Source of the DNA: an uncultured bacterium | Lineage (GTDB): Bacteria; Cyanobacteriota; Vampirovibrionia; Gastranaerophilales; Gastranaerophilaceae | DNA length: 27,618 nt | NCBI GenBank assembly: GCA_902489575.1 | Contig: CABUAQ010000019.1 | Location: forward strand, 1 to 27,618 | Direction: 5' to 3' | In this document: positions 1 through 7,617 of the stretch, piece by piece | Position numbering within the stretch: position 1 is the first letter of the stretch | Layout: every line of letters starts with the position of its first letter | Made by a program: the position numbers and the translations under genes | The notes under the pieces: model-generated | What the model saw: only the letters and a program-made list of their open reading frames with translations | Told to the model about the DNA's origin: nothing | Databases searched by the model: none

Positions 1-100
1 TTTTTTCAAAATAATAATTGACATCTTTGCAATATATTGTAACGATATATTAAGTATATATTCTCCAAAATTGGTAAATAAGACAATAATTTTTTATACA

Positions 101-129
101 TTGTGGCGATTATTTTGACTGAATATACT
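101..129 (+). promoter_or_regulatory. Possible sigma70 promoter for the small unknown gene
   Basis: A TTGTGG hexamer (101-106) is followed after 17 bases by TATACT (124-129), about 40 bases before the start codon at 169. The region also holds a better -35 match (TTGACA at 18-23) without a well-spaced -10. In AT-rich DNA such matches arise by chance, so the call is weak. Confidence 0.3.
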
Positions 130-168
130 TGTACAATTCCAATATAAAGACTTAGTGGAGTAAATTTT

Positions 169-477
169 ATGTTTATTGGAAATAGTTGCAATGATTGTAA
201 CAGATACAATCGTTTGGAAATGAAAAATATTGATCAAAATATTTTACCTTGGTTAGAAGATATTATTGAAGAGAATAATAGTCGAATTGAACGTAAAGAG
301 TGGAAAAGTAAGTATAACAGTTATGTTGTATATGATTACGAACCGTTTTGTACCGAAGGTTTTGAAATAAATCTTGTTATAATATCAAGAGAGGATTCAT
401 ATTTGAATTTTATTAAATATCTTTATGATGAAAAGGTAAGCACTATAGAATATCTGAATAATTGTATAACTATATGA
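169..477 (+). CDS. Unknown small acidic protein (102 aa)
   Basis: I do not recognise this gene. The start is supported by GGAG at 157-160, eight bases before the ATG. The product is cytosolic in appearance: no signal peptide or membrane segment. Cys7 and Cys10 form one CxxC pair near the N-terminus (NSCNDCNRY), with a single further Cys at about residues 60 and 97, so a zinc site is possible but unproven. The middle is charged (EEN, RKEWKSK) and the C-terminal half alternates hydrophobic and charged residues as a small alpha/beta domain would. It stands alone, convergent with the zinc-ribbon gene downstream, and is separated from it by a perfect GC-rich hairpin. Real-gene confidence rests on the ribosome binding site and an uninterrupted frame in AT-rich DNA. 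Confidence 0.6.
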   Translation: MFIGNSCNDCNRYNRLEMKNIDQNILPWLEDIIEENNSRIERKEWKSKYNSYVVYDYEPFCTEGFEINLVIISREDSYLNFIKYLYDEKVSTIEYLNNCITI

Positions 478-484
478 TAGAACA

Positions 485-514
485 CCTGCGGCTGCGCAAC
501 TACGCAGCCGCAGG
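485..514. repeat. Perfect GC-rich inverted repeat between convergent genes
   Basis: Twelve-base arms (CCTGCGGCTGCG at 485-496 and its exact reverse complement at 503-514) flank a six-base loop. It lies 8 bases after the stop of the 169-477 gene and 26 bases before the stop of the convergent zinc-ribbon gene. Neither side has a proper T-tract, so it is not a classical intrinsic terminator, although it may stop or stabilise both transcripts. Ten of twelve arm bases are G or C, in strong contrast to the surrounding AT-rich DNA. Confidence 0.75.
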
Positions 515-540
515 AAATGAGTATTTATAAAAACGTTGTA

Positions 541-816
541 TTATTCTTCTTCCGGTTTTTTAAAACATTCTTTACAGAAAACTTCTCTGCCGGGAACAGG
601 TTTAAAAGGTACTTGGGTTTGGGCACCGCATTTAGAGCAAACTGCATCGTACATTTTTCTGCCTTTTCTGTTGTTTTTCCTGCGAGCAGTCCGGCATTCG
701 GGACATCTTTTCGGTTTGTTTACCAGTCCTTTTTCTGCATAAAACTCTTGTTCTCCTGCTGTGAAGACAAATTCTTTGCCGCAATCTTCACATTGTAATT
801 TTTCATCTTCGTACAT
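541..816 (-). CDS. Zinc-ribbon domain protein (zf-trcl family, 91 aa)
   Basis: Two treble-clef or zinc-ribbon units are visible: Cys9/Cys12 with Cys38/Cys41, and Cys60/Cys63 with Cys81/Cys84. The first unit has the hallmarks I associate with the probable zinc-ribbon family PF13451: an FxFTAGEQEFYA core followed by NKPKRCPECR. A basic linker (RTARRKNNRKGRK) joins the two units, which suggests contact with nucleic acid, but no specific role is known to me. The length is normal for the family. The ATG at 816 is preceded by AGGAG at a spacing of about eight bases. A six-base inverted repeat (AGGTTT...AAACCT, 841-855) lies in the upstream leader. It appears to be monocistronic. Confidence 0.8.
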   Translation of the reverse strand: MYEDEKLQCEDCGKEFVFTAGEQEFYAEKGLVNKPKRCPECRTARRKNNRKGRKMYDAVCSKCGAQTQVPFKPVPGREVFCKECFKKPEEE

Positions 817-930
817 TGTTTTTCTCCTGATTTTGTACTTAGGTTTATAAAACCTGTGTCGTGTATCCTCTTATTGTACACTATTTTTCTATTTTTGCAA
901 GCAGGAATATATTTTTGCAGATTATGTTTT

Positions 931-2238
931 TTACTTTTTTTTAGAGTTTGTTTTTTCAAGTTGTTTTTCTTGAAAAATTGCGAGTTTATCTTTTAATGCC
1001 GGAATTTTTTCTTCAAACTCACTAATATCTATTTTTATTTTTTTCGATCTGCGATGAAATTCATCTTTTAGTATTGTAATATAATCAGCAAGATCTACTG
1101 CATCTTGAAGTCTTCCGTTCTTTGCCCATTTTTCTGAAATAAATATAAGGTGTTGAATATGTCGTTGAACATTTGTTATGATGTCGTACCCGCTGGAATC
1201 AATAAAATCATCAATGGGGCTATCTGATTTAATTTCATTAATTTTTCTTGTAGTTAAGACTGTGACCCGTAGCGGCGGCTGCCAATTATGTGACTTCTTT
1301 GATTTTTCCATTTTTTCTTTCTTAAAGAGAGTCTGCGGGTGGATATGATCATCGGTACCAATAGATGGGAATAATAATCGAATTCCAATATCTTCCGATG
1401 TTCTTGGAGCTATAGTGCCTGATTTTGTGATTTTAAAATTTTGGGAATATTTAACTATAAAGGCATTAAGATTATTACACGATTGCGGAAGTTGTTCCGC
1501 GATTTCAAGAATCTTTGTTTGAATTTTTTTATCAGAAACTGGTATTCTTCTTAGGTTGTTTATGAAGTCTTTTCTTTTGAATCGGTTTTCTATTGTTGGA
1601 TTTTTCTCAAATATTTTGTCGAAGGATTCTTGAATGACTTTTCTTAAATTCTTATATTCTTGTTGAGGCAGATTTCTTATTTTCATATTAATTTTGTTTA
1701 GGATGACAGCCTGTTGATTAATAAGTTTTACTTCTGCATTTTTGTAGCGAAGTTGTATCAATTGTTGGATATTCATATAAGGGTATTTTTTTGACAAATT
1801 TTCAAGGATAGTGAGGATCTCTTTTTCTATCGGATATAATTGAGTTTTAAACCTTTTCAAACATGGGATTGAAATAGCGCTTTTTTTATTAAGAACTCCG
1901 GTGAGTTTTAAGTTGTCAATTTTTTCCTGGGGAATCATTACTAACCCGGTGTATGCATCAGGAATACTTTCTCTCATTAACTTTTTGAAAAATCTTCGCG
2001 GAAATTTTGATTCAAATACTCTATCTGCAATGCAACCTCCGGTAAAATTGACAGGTGGTACAGCTGCTGTCTTTATAAATGTATCTGCGGCAGAAAATTT
2101 TGACATACAATTATTGTGTTTTATTTGATGTATAGAATATTTCTGATGGTTCGGGTATTTGTTATTATTGTATGTATGTATGTATGTATGTATGTATGTA
2201 TGTTCATTGCCGTAAAAATTTATTTTCCTAAAATCCAT
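931..2238 (-). CDS. Unknown protein with HNH-like core and repeat-bearing 5' end
   Basis: I do not recognise the whole protein. Two starts are possible: ATG at 2238 (435 aa), or the internal ATG at 2106 (392 aa). Neither has a good ribosome binding site. From the upstream start, residues 13-23 (HTYIHTYIHTY) are encoded by eight CATA units. From the internal start, the protein begins MSKFSAADTF and carries the leader motif PPVNFTGG, which resembles the leaders of two other proteins in this window. The body is basic and largely helical. Around residues 294-337 (long numbering) GTDDHIHP, then N318, then LTTRKINEIK follow the layout of an HNH endonuclease (DH...N...CxxCN..K), but the zinc cysteines are absent. 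A nuclease-derived fold is therefore possible and activity unproven. The gene stands alone; tsaB lies upstream on the same strand across a gap of about 70 bases. Confidence 0.65.
   Translation of the reverse strand: MDFRKINFYGNEHTYIHTYIHTYNNNKYPNHQKYSIHQIKHNNCMSKFSAADTFIKTAAVPPVNFTGGCIADRVFESKFPRRFFKKLMRESIPDAYTGLVMIPQEKIDNLKLTGVLNKKSAISIPCLKRFKTQLYPIEKEILTILENLSKKYPYMNIQQLIQLRYKNAEVKLINQQAVILNKINMKIRNLPQQEYKNLRKVIQESFDKIFEKNPTIENRFKRKDFINNLRRIPVSDKKIQTKILEIAEQLPQSCNNLNAFIVKYSQNFKITKSGTIAPRTSEDIGIRLLFPSIGTDDHIHPQTLFKKEKMEKSKKSHNWQPPLRVTVLTTRKINEIKSDSPIDDFIDSSGYDIITNVQRHIQHLIFISEKWAKNGRLQDAVDLADYITILKDEFHRRSKKIKIDISEFEEKIPALKDKLAIFQEKQLEKTNSKKK
2171..2202 (-). repeat. Tetranucleotide microsatellite, 8 x TATG (CATA on the gene strand)
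   Basis: Eight perfect four-base units run from 2171 to 2202, near the 5' end of the 931-2238 gene. If translation starts at 2238 the tract lies within codons 13-23, and gain or loss of one unit shifts the frame. Both alternative frames reach stop codons within about 20 codons after the tract. If translation starts at 2106 the tract lies in the leader. Tetranucleotide tracts of this kind are established phase-variation switches in other bacteria such as Haemophilus and Neisseria. Confidence 0.9.
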
Positions 2239-2306
2239 ACTATTGTAAAGTTACTGAATATATTATTTGCTATATTTTTATAAATATTTACAAAAATATA
2301 TACATT

Positions 2307-2930
2307 TTACTTTCCGCCAATTCCTGGAGGTTGTATGTAGCAAGGTTTAAGGTTTTGCCATTTGCATTCATCTTTTTGCAGTTTTTTATAAGTTAATTGT
2401 GCAAGAATATCACCTAATTGGTATTTCCCTTGCTGATATGATACGCCTCCAAGCTCTTTTTGAAGTTTGTCATCTGTGATAAGGTAATATTTTTTCTGTC
2501 CAAGAATATTTTTAACCTCTTCCACTTGAACAGCGCCGTGAATTTTATTTTCATAGTATAAGTAGGCACAGTTTTTTCTGGCATCGAGAGCAACCATCGT
2601 TGGGGTTTCTGTATTGTTAATATTTGCCAATATTTCTAATGATGAAATTCCAACAGCCGGTATATTTAATTGTTGAGCAATCATTCTTGCAACTGTTGTG
2701 CAGGCTCTTATCCCGGTAAAGCTCCCCGGACCTACGTTTGTTCCGACAGCTTTGATGTCTTGAGGTTTTAGATTGTTTTCATGTAATATCTCTTTTATTG
2801 TTGAAATTAAAAATGCTGAATGATATTTATTGTCGTGGTTAATTACGATTTTTGATGACAAAATTTTATTATTGTGCGCTAATGTTACATACATTTTATC
2901 TAAACATGTGTCAAATGCTAATATTTTCAC
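2307..2930 (-). CDS. tsaB: TsaB, tRNA t6A-modification partner protein
   Basis: TsaB is the inactive-kinase-fold partner that, with TsaD and TsaE, moves threonylcarbamoyl from TC-AMP to A37 of ANN-decoding tRNAs in the cytosol. The family signature GPGSFTGIR lies at residues 67-75, the N-terminus MKILAFDTC is typical of the ASKHA fold, and VGISSLEIL follows. At 207 aa it is near the usual family length of about 220-230. The start is GTG at 2930; the TGA stop of tsaE overlaps it by four bases (GTGA), so translation is probably coupled. It is the last gene of the yebC - diguanylate cyclase - tsaE - tsaB run. TsaD and TsaC are not in the window. Confidence 0.93.
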   Translation of the reverse strand: MKILAFDTCLDKMYVTLAHNNKILSSKIVINHDNKYHSAFLISTIKEILHENNLKPQDIKAVGTNVGPGSFTGIRACTTVARMIAQQLNIPAVGISSLEILANINNTETPTMVALDARKNCAYLYYENKIHGAVQVEEVKNILGQKKYYLITDDKLQKELGGVSYQQGKYQLGDILAQLTYKKLQKDECKWQNLKPCYIQPPGIGGK

Positions 2931-3400
2931 TGTTTTAGTCCTTTTACTATTTCAATGCATTCTTGTCCGAAACCTTCAAATGAATATTTTCTATAATCAT
3001 TATCATCGTAGGTTACGTTAATTTTTATATGGTTAAACGGGATTACGTTCCGCGAGAACTCAGCCCATTCAACAAATGTTATTTGTTTCCCTTCAGAGTA
3101 TTCTTGAAGTTCATCGTTTATGGTCTTTACTCCTTCATTTTCCAGTCTGTATAAATCAAAGTGGTACATGGGGAGTTTGCCGCCGTGATATTCATTTAAA
3201 ATTACGAATGTTGGACTCGTAACTTTTTCTTTTATTCCTATAGCTTTTGCAACTTCTTTTACAAATGCTGTTTTTCCTGCGCCGATTTCGCCATACAGGT
3301 TTACGAAACAGCCGTTTGTATCAATTAGTTTTGCAAACTTGTAAGCCAATTCTTTTGTTTCTTCAAGATTTTTACATATTTTTTCGTACTTATTGTTCAT
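2927..3400 (-). CDS. tsaE: TsaE, ATPase of the tRNA t6A complex
   Basis: TsaE is the P-loop ATPase that resets the TsaB-TsaD complex during t6A37 synthesis. The Walker A motif GEIGAGKT spans residues 37-44, the family motif TSPTF 61-65, HFDLYRL 80-86, and the Walker B-like VEWAE 110-114. At 157 aa it is the usual length. The gene overlaps the end of the upstream diguanylate cyclase gene by 11 bases and the start of tsaB by 4 bases, which points to a tightly coupled operon. ATG at 3400 gives the expected N-terminus just ahead of the first helix. Confidence 0.95.
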   Translation of the reverse strand: MNNKYEKICKNLEETKELAYKFAKLIDTNGCFVNLYGEIGAGKTAFVKEVAKAIGIKEKVTSPTFVILNEYHGGKLPMYHFDLYRLENEGVKTINDELQEYSEGKQITFVEWAEFSRNVIPFNHIKINVTYDDNDYRKYSFEGFGQECIEIVKGLKQ

Positions 3401-4643
3401 TGTGGATTACTACCTTATTTCTTCCTGTATTTTTTGCCTGATAAAGAGCTTTGTCAGCCTTCTTTAGTAAATCTTCATCATTGTCTGTATCTCTCATTTC
3501 ATAAATTCCCAAACTTATGGTAACTTTAATGGCTTTTGTTTCACTTTCAGGGTTTACTTTTGAGATATCAATGATTTTGTTTTCTATTGCGGAACGAAGT
3601 CTTTCTGCAACCATTTGAGCTTCTTCGATTTTAGTAAACGGAAGAAGGATTGAAAACTCTTCTCCGCCGTACCGTCCTGCAATATCGTATTCACGTAATT
3701 GCCCGCGAATGATTTTAGCAATCGTTTTTAAGACTAAATCTCCTACAGCATGCCCGTATGTGTCGTTTACTCCTTTAAAAAAGTCTACGTCAGTCATAAT
3801 ACCGCAGAGCGGTGCTTTTTGTCGTTTTGCATTTGATACTTCTTGTTTTATACGTTCTTCAAGCTGTCGTCTGTTATAAAAACCGGTAAGAGCATCCAGA
3901 GTTGCGTGTTTTAAAATTTCAGCATAAACATTTGCTCTATTTATTGTTGTTGCAATTTGTGCTGCCAGTTGGTTCAGGTAATCCATATCCTTTTCGGTAA
4001 TTTTTTCATTTGTGCTTTTAGCTGCAAGAACACCTACTTCTTTCCCTTCGCTTTTTAGCGGAAGTACCAGTGTTTTTTTATTTTCTGTAATTGTTTTATT
4101 TTCAATATTTGATACGATTTCCAGAATCTGTTTGTCATTGCAGGCTGTCGGCCATGCAAGTGAATTTATTTGGGCATTCTCATTTCTAAGAAATATATAT
4201 ATGAGGTAATCTGGGAAAAATTTATCAAGCATTTCGCCAATAATTGGTATGATATAATTGAGTTCGTATTGTGTTTCAATAATCTTTGCAATATTTTTCA
4301 TTGTTTCGTGAAAATTGATATTTTTTTGCATTTTTTCACTCAGAACAATATTTTGAACCTTAAGTGAAATAAAAGGTGCTGCGATGTCCAAAAATGTTTC
4401 CAGTTCCGGCGGGTTTTGCGAAAAATTTAAACTTCCGATTATCTTTTTGTGTTTGAATATAGGATAAACTAATTGATAATTATTATTTTTATCTGTATCA
4501 ATGATATTTTTTTGGTTTAAATCCAGCGAAAATTCAGGAATTTCAAAGTTTTTTTGAAAAAAAGCTCCCAATGAACTCGTCAGTGTTTTCTCACTGTAGC
4601 TTTCATTAAGAACTTTTGAAAGTTTTTCAATTTTATCTAACAA
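3390..4643 (-). CDS. GAF-like sensor diguanylate cyclase (GGDEF), TTG start
   Basis: This cytosolic enzyme should join two GTP molecules into cyclic di-GMP. The C-terminal GGDEF domain (about residues 245-412) has the active-site motif GGEEF at 326-330, metal-binding Asp285 and Asp287 (TDVDFF), and the inhibitory I-site RxxD (REYD, 317-320) exactly five residues before GGEEF. Catalysis and product inhibition both look intact. Residues about 105-240 have the pattern of a GAF domain, followed by a short helix that would connect it to the cyclase; residues 1-100 may be a second, shorter sensor. There are no membrane segments, so the signal is intracellular. The start is TTG at 4643, supported by AGAGG seven bases upstream and by its position two bases after the yebC stop. 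It overlaps tsaE downstream. Confidence 0.9.
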   Translation of the reverse strand: MLDKIEKLSKVLNESYSEKTLTSSLGAFFQKNFEIPEFSLDLNQKNIIDTDKNNNYQLVYPIFKHKKIIGSLNFSQNPPELETFLDIAAPFISLKVQNIVLSEKMQKNINFHETMKNIAKIIETQYELNYIIPIIGEMLDKFFPDYLIYIFLRNENAQINSLAWPTACNDKQILEIVSNIENKTITENKKTLVLPLKSEGKEVGVLAAKSTNEKITEKDMDYLNQLAAQIATTINRANVYAEILKHATLDALTGFYNRRQLEERIKQEVSNAKRQKAPLCGIMTDVDFFKGVNDTYGHAVGDLVLKTIAKIIRGQLREYDIAGRYGGEEFSILLPFTKIEEAQMVAERLRSAIENKIIDISKVNPESETKAIKVTISLGIYEMRDTDNDEDLLKKADKALYQAKNTGRNKVVIHNEQ

Positions 4644-4645
4644 AT

Positions 4646-5395
4646 TTAAACCTCTATTTGCTGCAATATGTCTTCAGGAATGTCGCAATTAGCATAAACA
4701 TTTTGAACATCATCAAGTTCTTCTAATCTGTCGATTAATCTCATAACAGACTGTGCTGTTTTAATGTCGGTTACTTCAATCATATTTTGAGGAATTCTTG
4801 TAAATTCTGCAGTTGTATTTTTAAATCCTTCAGCTTCAAGTCCCTCTGCTATTGATTGTAATTGTTCCACTGATGTAATAACTTTATAACAATCATCATC
4901 TTCTACTACATCTTCCGCATCAAGATTGATTGCAGTTTCGAATAGTTTTTCAAAATCAACAGAGGTATCGAATTCAATGCTACCTTTTTTATCAAACATC
5001 CAACTCACGCAGTTCGATTCTCCAAGGTTTCCGTTGAATTTTGTGAAAATGCTTCTTATATCACCTGCTGTTCTGTTTCGATTATCTGTCATAGCCTCCA
5101 GAACAACTGCGACACCGCCTGCAGCGTATCCTTCGTATGTCAATTCTTCGTAATTTTCAGCTCCTGACGCTCCTGAACCCTTTTCAATTGCTCTTTTGAT
5201 ATTATCGTTAGGTAATCCTGCGGCTTTTGCTTTTTCAATTGCTGTTCTCAATCGAAAATTACCTGCAGGATCCGGTCCGCCAAGTCTTGATGCTACAATA
5301 AGTTCTCTTGAATATCTCTGGAATACAACGGCTCTTTGGGAGTCTGTTTTTGCTTTTTTGTGTTTAATGGTTGCCCACTTTGAGTGTCCTGACAT
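4646..5395 (-). CDS. yebC: YebC/PmpR-family translation or transcription factor
   Basis: The N-terminus MSGHSKWATIKHKKAKTD is diagnostic for the YebC family, followed by GLPNDNIKRAIEKG and the EGYAAGGVAVVLE block. At 249 aa it is full length, with the usual three domains. Family members have been described both as DNA-binding regulators and as factors that help ribosomes through difficult sequences; the sequence does not say which role applies here. ATG at 5395 has AGAGG five bases upstream. It is the first gene of the operon that continues with the diguanylate cyclase, tsaE and tsaB. Confidence 0.95.
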   Translation of the reverse strand: MSGHSKWATIKHKKAKTDSQRAVVFQRYSRELIVASRLGGPDPAGNFRLRTAIEKAKAAGLPNDNIKRAIEKGSGASGAENYEELTYEGYAAGGVAVVLEAMTDNRNRTAGDIRSIFTKFNGNLGESNCVSWMFDKKGSIEFDTSVDFEKLFETAINLDAEDVVEDDDCYKVITSVEQLQSIAEGLEAEGFKNTTAEFTRIPQNMIEVTDIKTAQSVMRLIDRLEELDDVQNVYANCDIPEDILQQIEV

Positions 5396-5411
5396 TTTTA
5401 CCTCTTTATCT

Positions 5412-5441
5412 TCTATAATCCCTATGCTTTGATGATAACAA
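5412..5441 (-). promoter_or_regulatory. Likely promoter of the yebC operon
   Basis: Read on the minus strand, TTGTTA (5436-5441) is followed after 18 bases by TATAGA (5412-5417), about 17 bases before the yebC start codon at 5395. It lies just downstream of the SLH-gene terminator, where a new promoter is needed. Confidence 0.4.
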
Positions 5442-5463
5442 AAACGCTTTTCAATTTCAATAT

Positions 5464-5505
5464 AAAAAAGGGGCTGCGGATTTCATATCCAGCAGCCCCT
5501 TTTTA
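5464..5505 (-). terminator. Intrinsic terminator of the SLH gene
   Basis: An eight-base GGGGCTGC / GCAGCCCC stem (5470-5477 with 5492-5499) is extended by A/T pairs on the outside and a GGA/TCC pairing inside. On the minus strand it is followed by a run of six T. It lies 14 bases past the SLH stop codon. The outer A and T runs make it look functional on both strands, but no plus-strand gene ends here. Confidence 0.9.
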
Positions 5506-5518
5506 TTAAGTATGTTTT

Positions 5519-6664
5519 TTATTCAAAAATCCATCCGTTTGTAAGATCAATTTTTAAAGGTTGTAAAAGTCTTAATTTAGCGCAGCCTTCGGCAGGTACT
5601 TCAAGCTTTTCGCCTTTGAATGCCCATCTTACAAATTTCATCCACCAGTTTCTGTCTTTTTTTATGTCTCCTGTTGCATCAAATCCGGTTGTCTGATCAT
5701 TTTCAGTTGTGATTAGTGAGTTTTTAAGAACTAATACACCATTTCTTACAAAGTATTTACCAGCTCTAACGTCAAGCAATTGTCCTTTTAGATTTGCACC
5801 TTCTCTTACAAGAATATACTTGTCTTTTGTTATGTAGTTTTGAGGAACTGTTGCGCTATACATTGCGCCGCCTTCTGATGTTTGAGAGCTGATATAGGTA
5901 TTCATTTTTATTGGAACAACGGTTCCTGCAGGAATTGTTCCTACGCTGCCCTGTACTGTTGCTGCATCAATAACAAATCCTTCTCCTGTCTTCTTTCTCA
6001 TGGCTTCTGCAAGTTTTGCATTAGGGTTTAATTTTGCCTGTTCTATCATTTTAGATAAGATAGCCGCAACTTCTGCTCTTGTTGCAGGTCTTTCTGCGTC
6101 CAAAGATGTTTTTTCAGCTGCAGGTGCTATAACTATCATCCCTAAGATTTCGGCTTTACCTGCAGGAATCAAAAACCATGCAGGGATGGTTTTTGCATCA
6201 GCGTAACGTTGAGCTAAAACTTCTTTTGCTTTACCTTCACTGATTGTTTCTGTGGTTAAAGCATTAACTGCAACCGAGATAGATTCAGCCCTTGAAACAG
6301 AATCATCGGGTCTAAATGTGTCACCTGATTTATCATTTGAAATCAAATCAAAGTATACTGCTTTTTGAATATCTTCATATGCCCAGTGAGTTTCATTGAT
6401 ATCAGAATAGTGAATTGGCTGGGCTACTTTTGTATGTTGTTGGCCAAGTGCTCTAATTGCCATTGCAGCAAATTCAGCCCTTGTAACATTTGCATCCGGT
6501 TTAAATGTACCATCAGGATACCCTACAATTACCCCCTGCTCTGATAATGTGTTAATCTGTGATGCAGCCCAATGACTGTTTTCCACATCTGGAAATGCCA
6601 CAGCCGGTATAGTTCCTATAGCTAAAACAGCTACAGCGAGAATTGTTTTTAAAATATTTTTCAT
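5519..6664 (-). CDS. Exported S-layer-homology (SLH) protein
   Basis: A cleavable Sec signal peptide occupies about residues 1-23 (MKN-basic start, hydrophobic core, AVA before FPDV). SLH domain 1 spans about 24-73 (FPDVENSHWA, GYPDGTFKPD, VTRAEFA), SLH 2 about 86-135 (YSDINETHWA, DTFRPDDSVSRAES), and a weaker SLH 3 about 150-207 (ending RPATRAEVA). SLH triplets anchor proteins to cell-wall polysaccharide. The C-terminal part (about 235-381) is beta-rich with GTIPAGTVVPIKMNTYISS, a pattern seen in other exported proteins, and has no transmembrane barrel of porin size. At 381 aa it is too short for an OmpM-type porin. A strong AAGGAGGG site precedes the ATG at 6664, suggesting high expression. 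It has its own terminator. Confidence 0.88.
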   Translation of the reverse strand: MKNILKTILAVAVLAIGTIPAVAFPDVENSHWAASQINTLSEQGVIVGYPDGTFKPDANVTRAEFAAMAIRALGQQHTKVAQPIHYSDINETHWAYEDIQKAVYFDLISNDKSGDTFRPDDSVSRAESISVAVNALTTETISEGKAKEVLAQRYADAKTIPAWFLIPAGKAEILGMIVIAPAAEKTSLDAERPATRAEVAAILSKMIEQAKLNPNAKLAEAMRKKTGEGFVIDAATVQGSVGTIPAGTVVPIKMNTYISSQTSEGGAMYSATVPQNYITKDKYILVREGANLKGQLLDVRAGKYFVRNGVLVLKNSLITTENDQTTGFDATGDIKKDRNWWMKFVRWAFKGEKLEVPAEGCAKLRLLQPLKIDLTNGWIFE

Positions 6665-6776
6665 ATTCCCTCCTTATAAATAATACACTCTCTAAATGTA
6701 ACACAATTTTTACGTTTTTTATCTCTTTTACGTTTTTATGTTAACTTCTGTAACGCAAAATCGGCTGCATATATAC

Positions 6777-7433
6777 CTATCCAAGGTAGTTGACTTTTTT
6801 TACCATCCAGTGACGGTTATTCGTTTTTTGCTCCAGAATTTTTACTATTGGTGTATTTTCAGAAATTGCTCTATAACCAAGGTCATAATATACATCCCAT
6901 GGTCCTATGGCTGGACTTTGAGTAACTACGTGGTCAAATTGACCTTTTGCGCTTTGGGTAATCTTATTAAGCAGATAAAGTCCAAGATTATCTTCTTTCT
7001 GGTGTTGAAAATCAAGATATATATGTTCAATTATGCCGATTTTCGCATTTACATTATCTAAACTCTGCATTGTTGCAAAGCCTACAACTTTATTTTTATC
7101 ATTTTTTGCCACAACAAGTGTTGAATTCCCATCATTTTTTTTGAGCATGTTGGTAATATATTCTTTTATGTCTTTTAACCATTGATTTCTGTTTATATTT
7201 TTGTATATTTCTTTTGCTTCCGTGGCGTTTTTATTATAAAAGTTCAATAATTTAAAGCTGTTTGTTTCTCTTGCTCTTATAAGTTTAGAAACAGCTATTA
7301 TATCGTCTTTTGCGGTAGTTTCAGACATTGTAATATTACCTAGCGCTGTGATAAATTTTTCTACCGGAACTGGATTGTTTCTTGAGGTAAATGCAGGTAT
7401 ATTATGGTTTTGTTGTACTGCTTGAATTTGCAT
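6777..7433 (-). CDS. GNAT-like acetyltransferase-fold protein with N-terminal leader
   Basis: The segment from about residue 103 to 190 follows the GNAT order: a beta strand STLVVAK, a turn, VVGFATMQSLD, then GIIEHIYLDFQHQKEDNLGLYLLNKI (acetyl-CoA loop region and following helix) and a late strand ending in VYYDLGYRAIS, as in many GNAT C-termini. The acetyl-CoA loop lacks the classical Q/RxxGxG/A, so binding is uncertain. Residues 1-20 (MQIQAVQQNHNIPAFTSRNN) look like a separate leader resembling those of the genes at 931-2238 and 26658. AAAAGGAC precedes the ATG at 7433 at good spacing. No substrate can be named. It lies between the SLH gene and the divergent MlaA fusion. Confidence 0.6.
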   Translation of the reverse strand: MQIQAVQQNHNIPAFTSRNNPVPVEKFITALGNITMSETTAKDDIIAVSKLIRARETNSFKLLNFYNKNATEAKEIYKNINRNQWLKDIKEYITNMLKKNDGNSTLVVAKNDKNKVVGFATMQSLDNVNAKIGIIEHIYLDFQHQKEDNLGLYLLNKITQSAKGQFDHVVTQSPAIGPWDVYYDLGYRAISENTPIVKILEQKTNNRHWMVKKVNYLG

Positions 7434-7617
7434 TTATAAAGTCCTTTTGTTTTAGTTATTTTTAATTAAACCTGAAAATTAATATTTTTGCTACGTGTAT
7501 TTAGCATTTTTATGAGTACATGTTGCTAATCAATTGTGTAATGTTTTTTGTATCCGGATTTTATATGGTGGAAGAAATTTATTAAATAAAGTCAAGATAT
7601 AAAATATGAGGGTATAA

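Noticed and set aside
517..798. Plus-strand frames opposite the zinc-ribbon gene
   Set aside because: The minus-strand frame has the eight ordered cysteines and a good ribosome binding site; the plus frames have neither.
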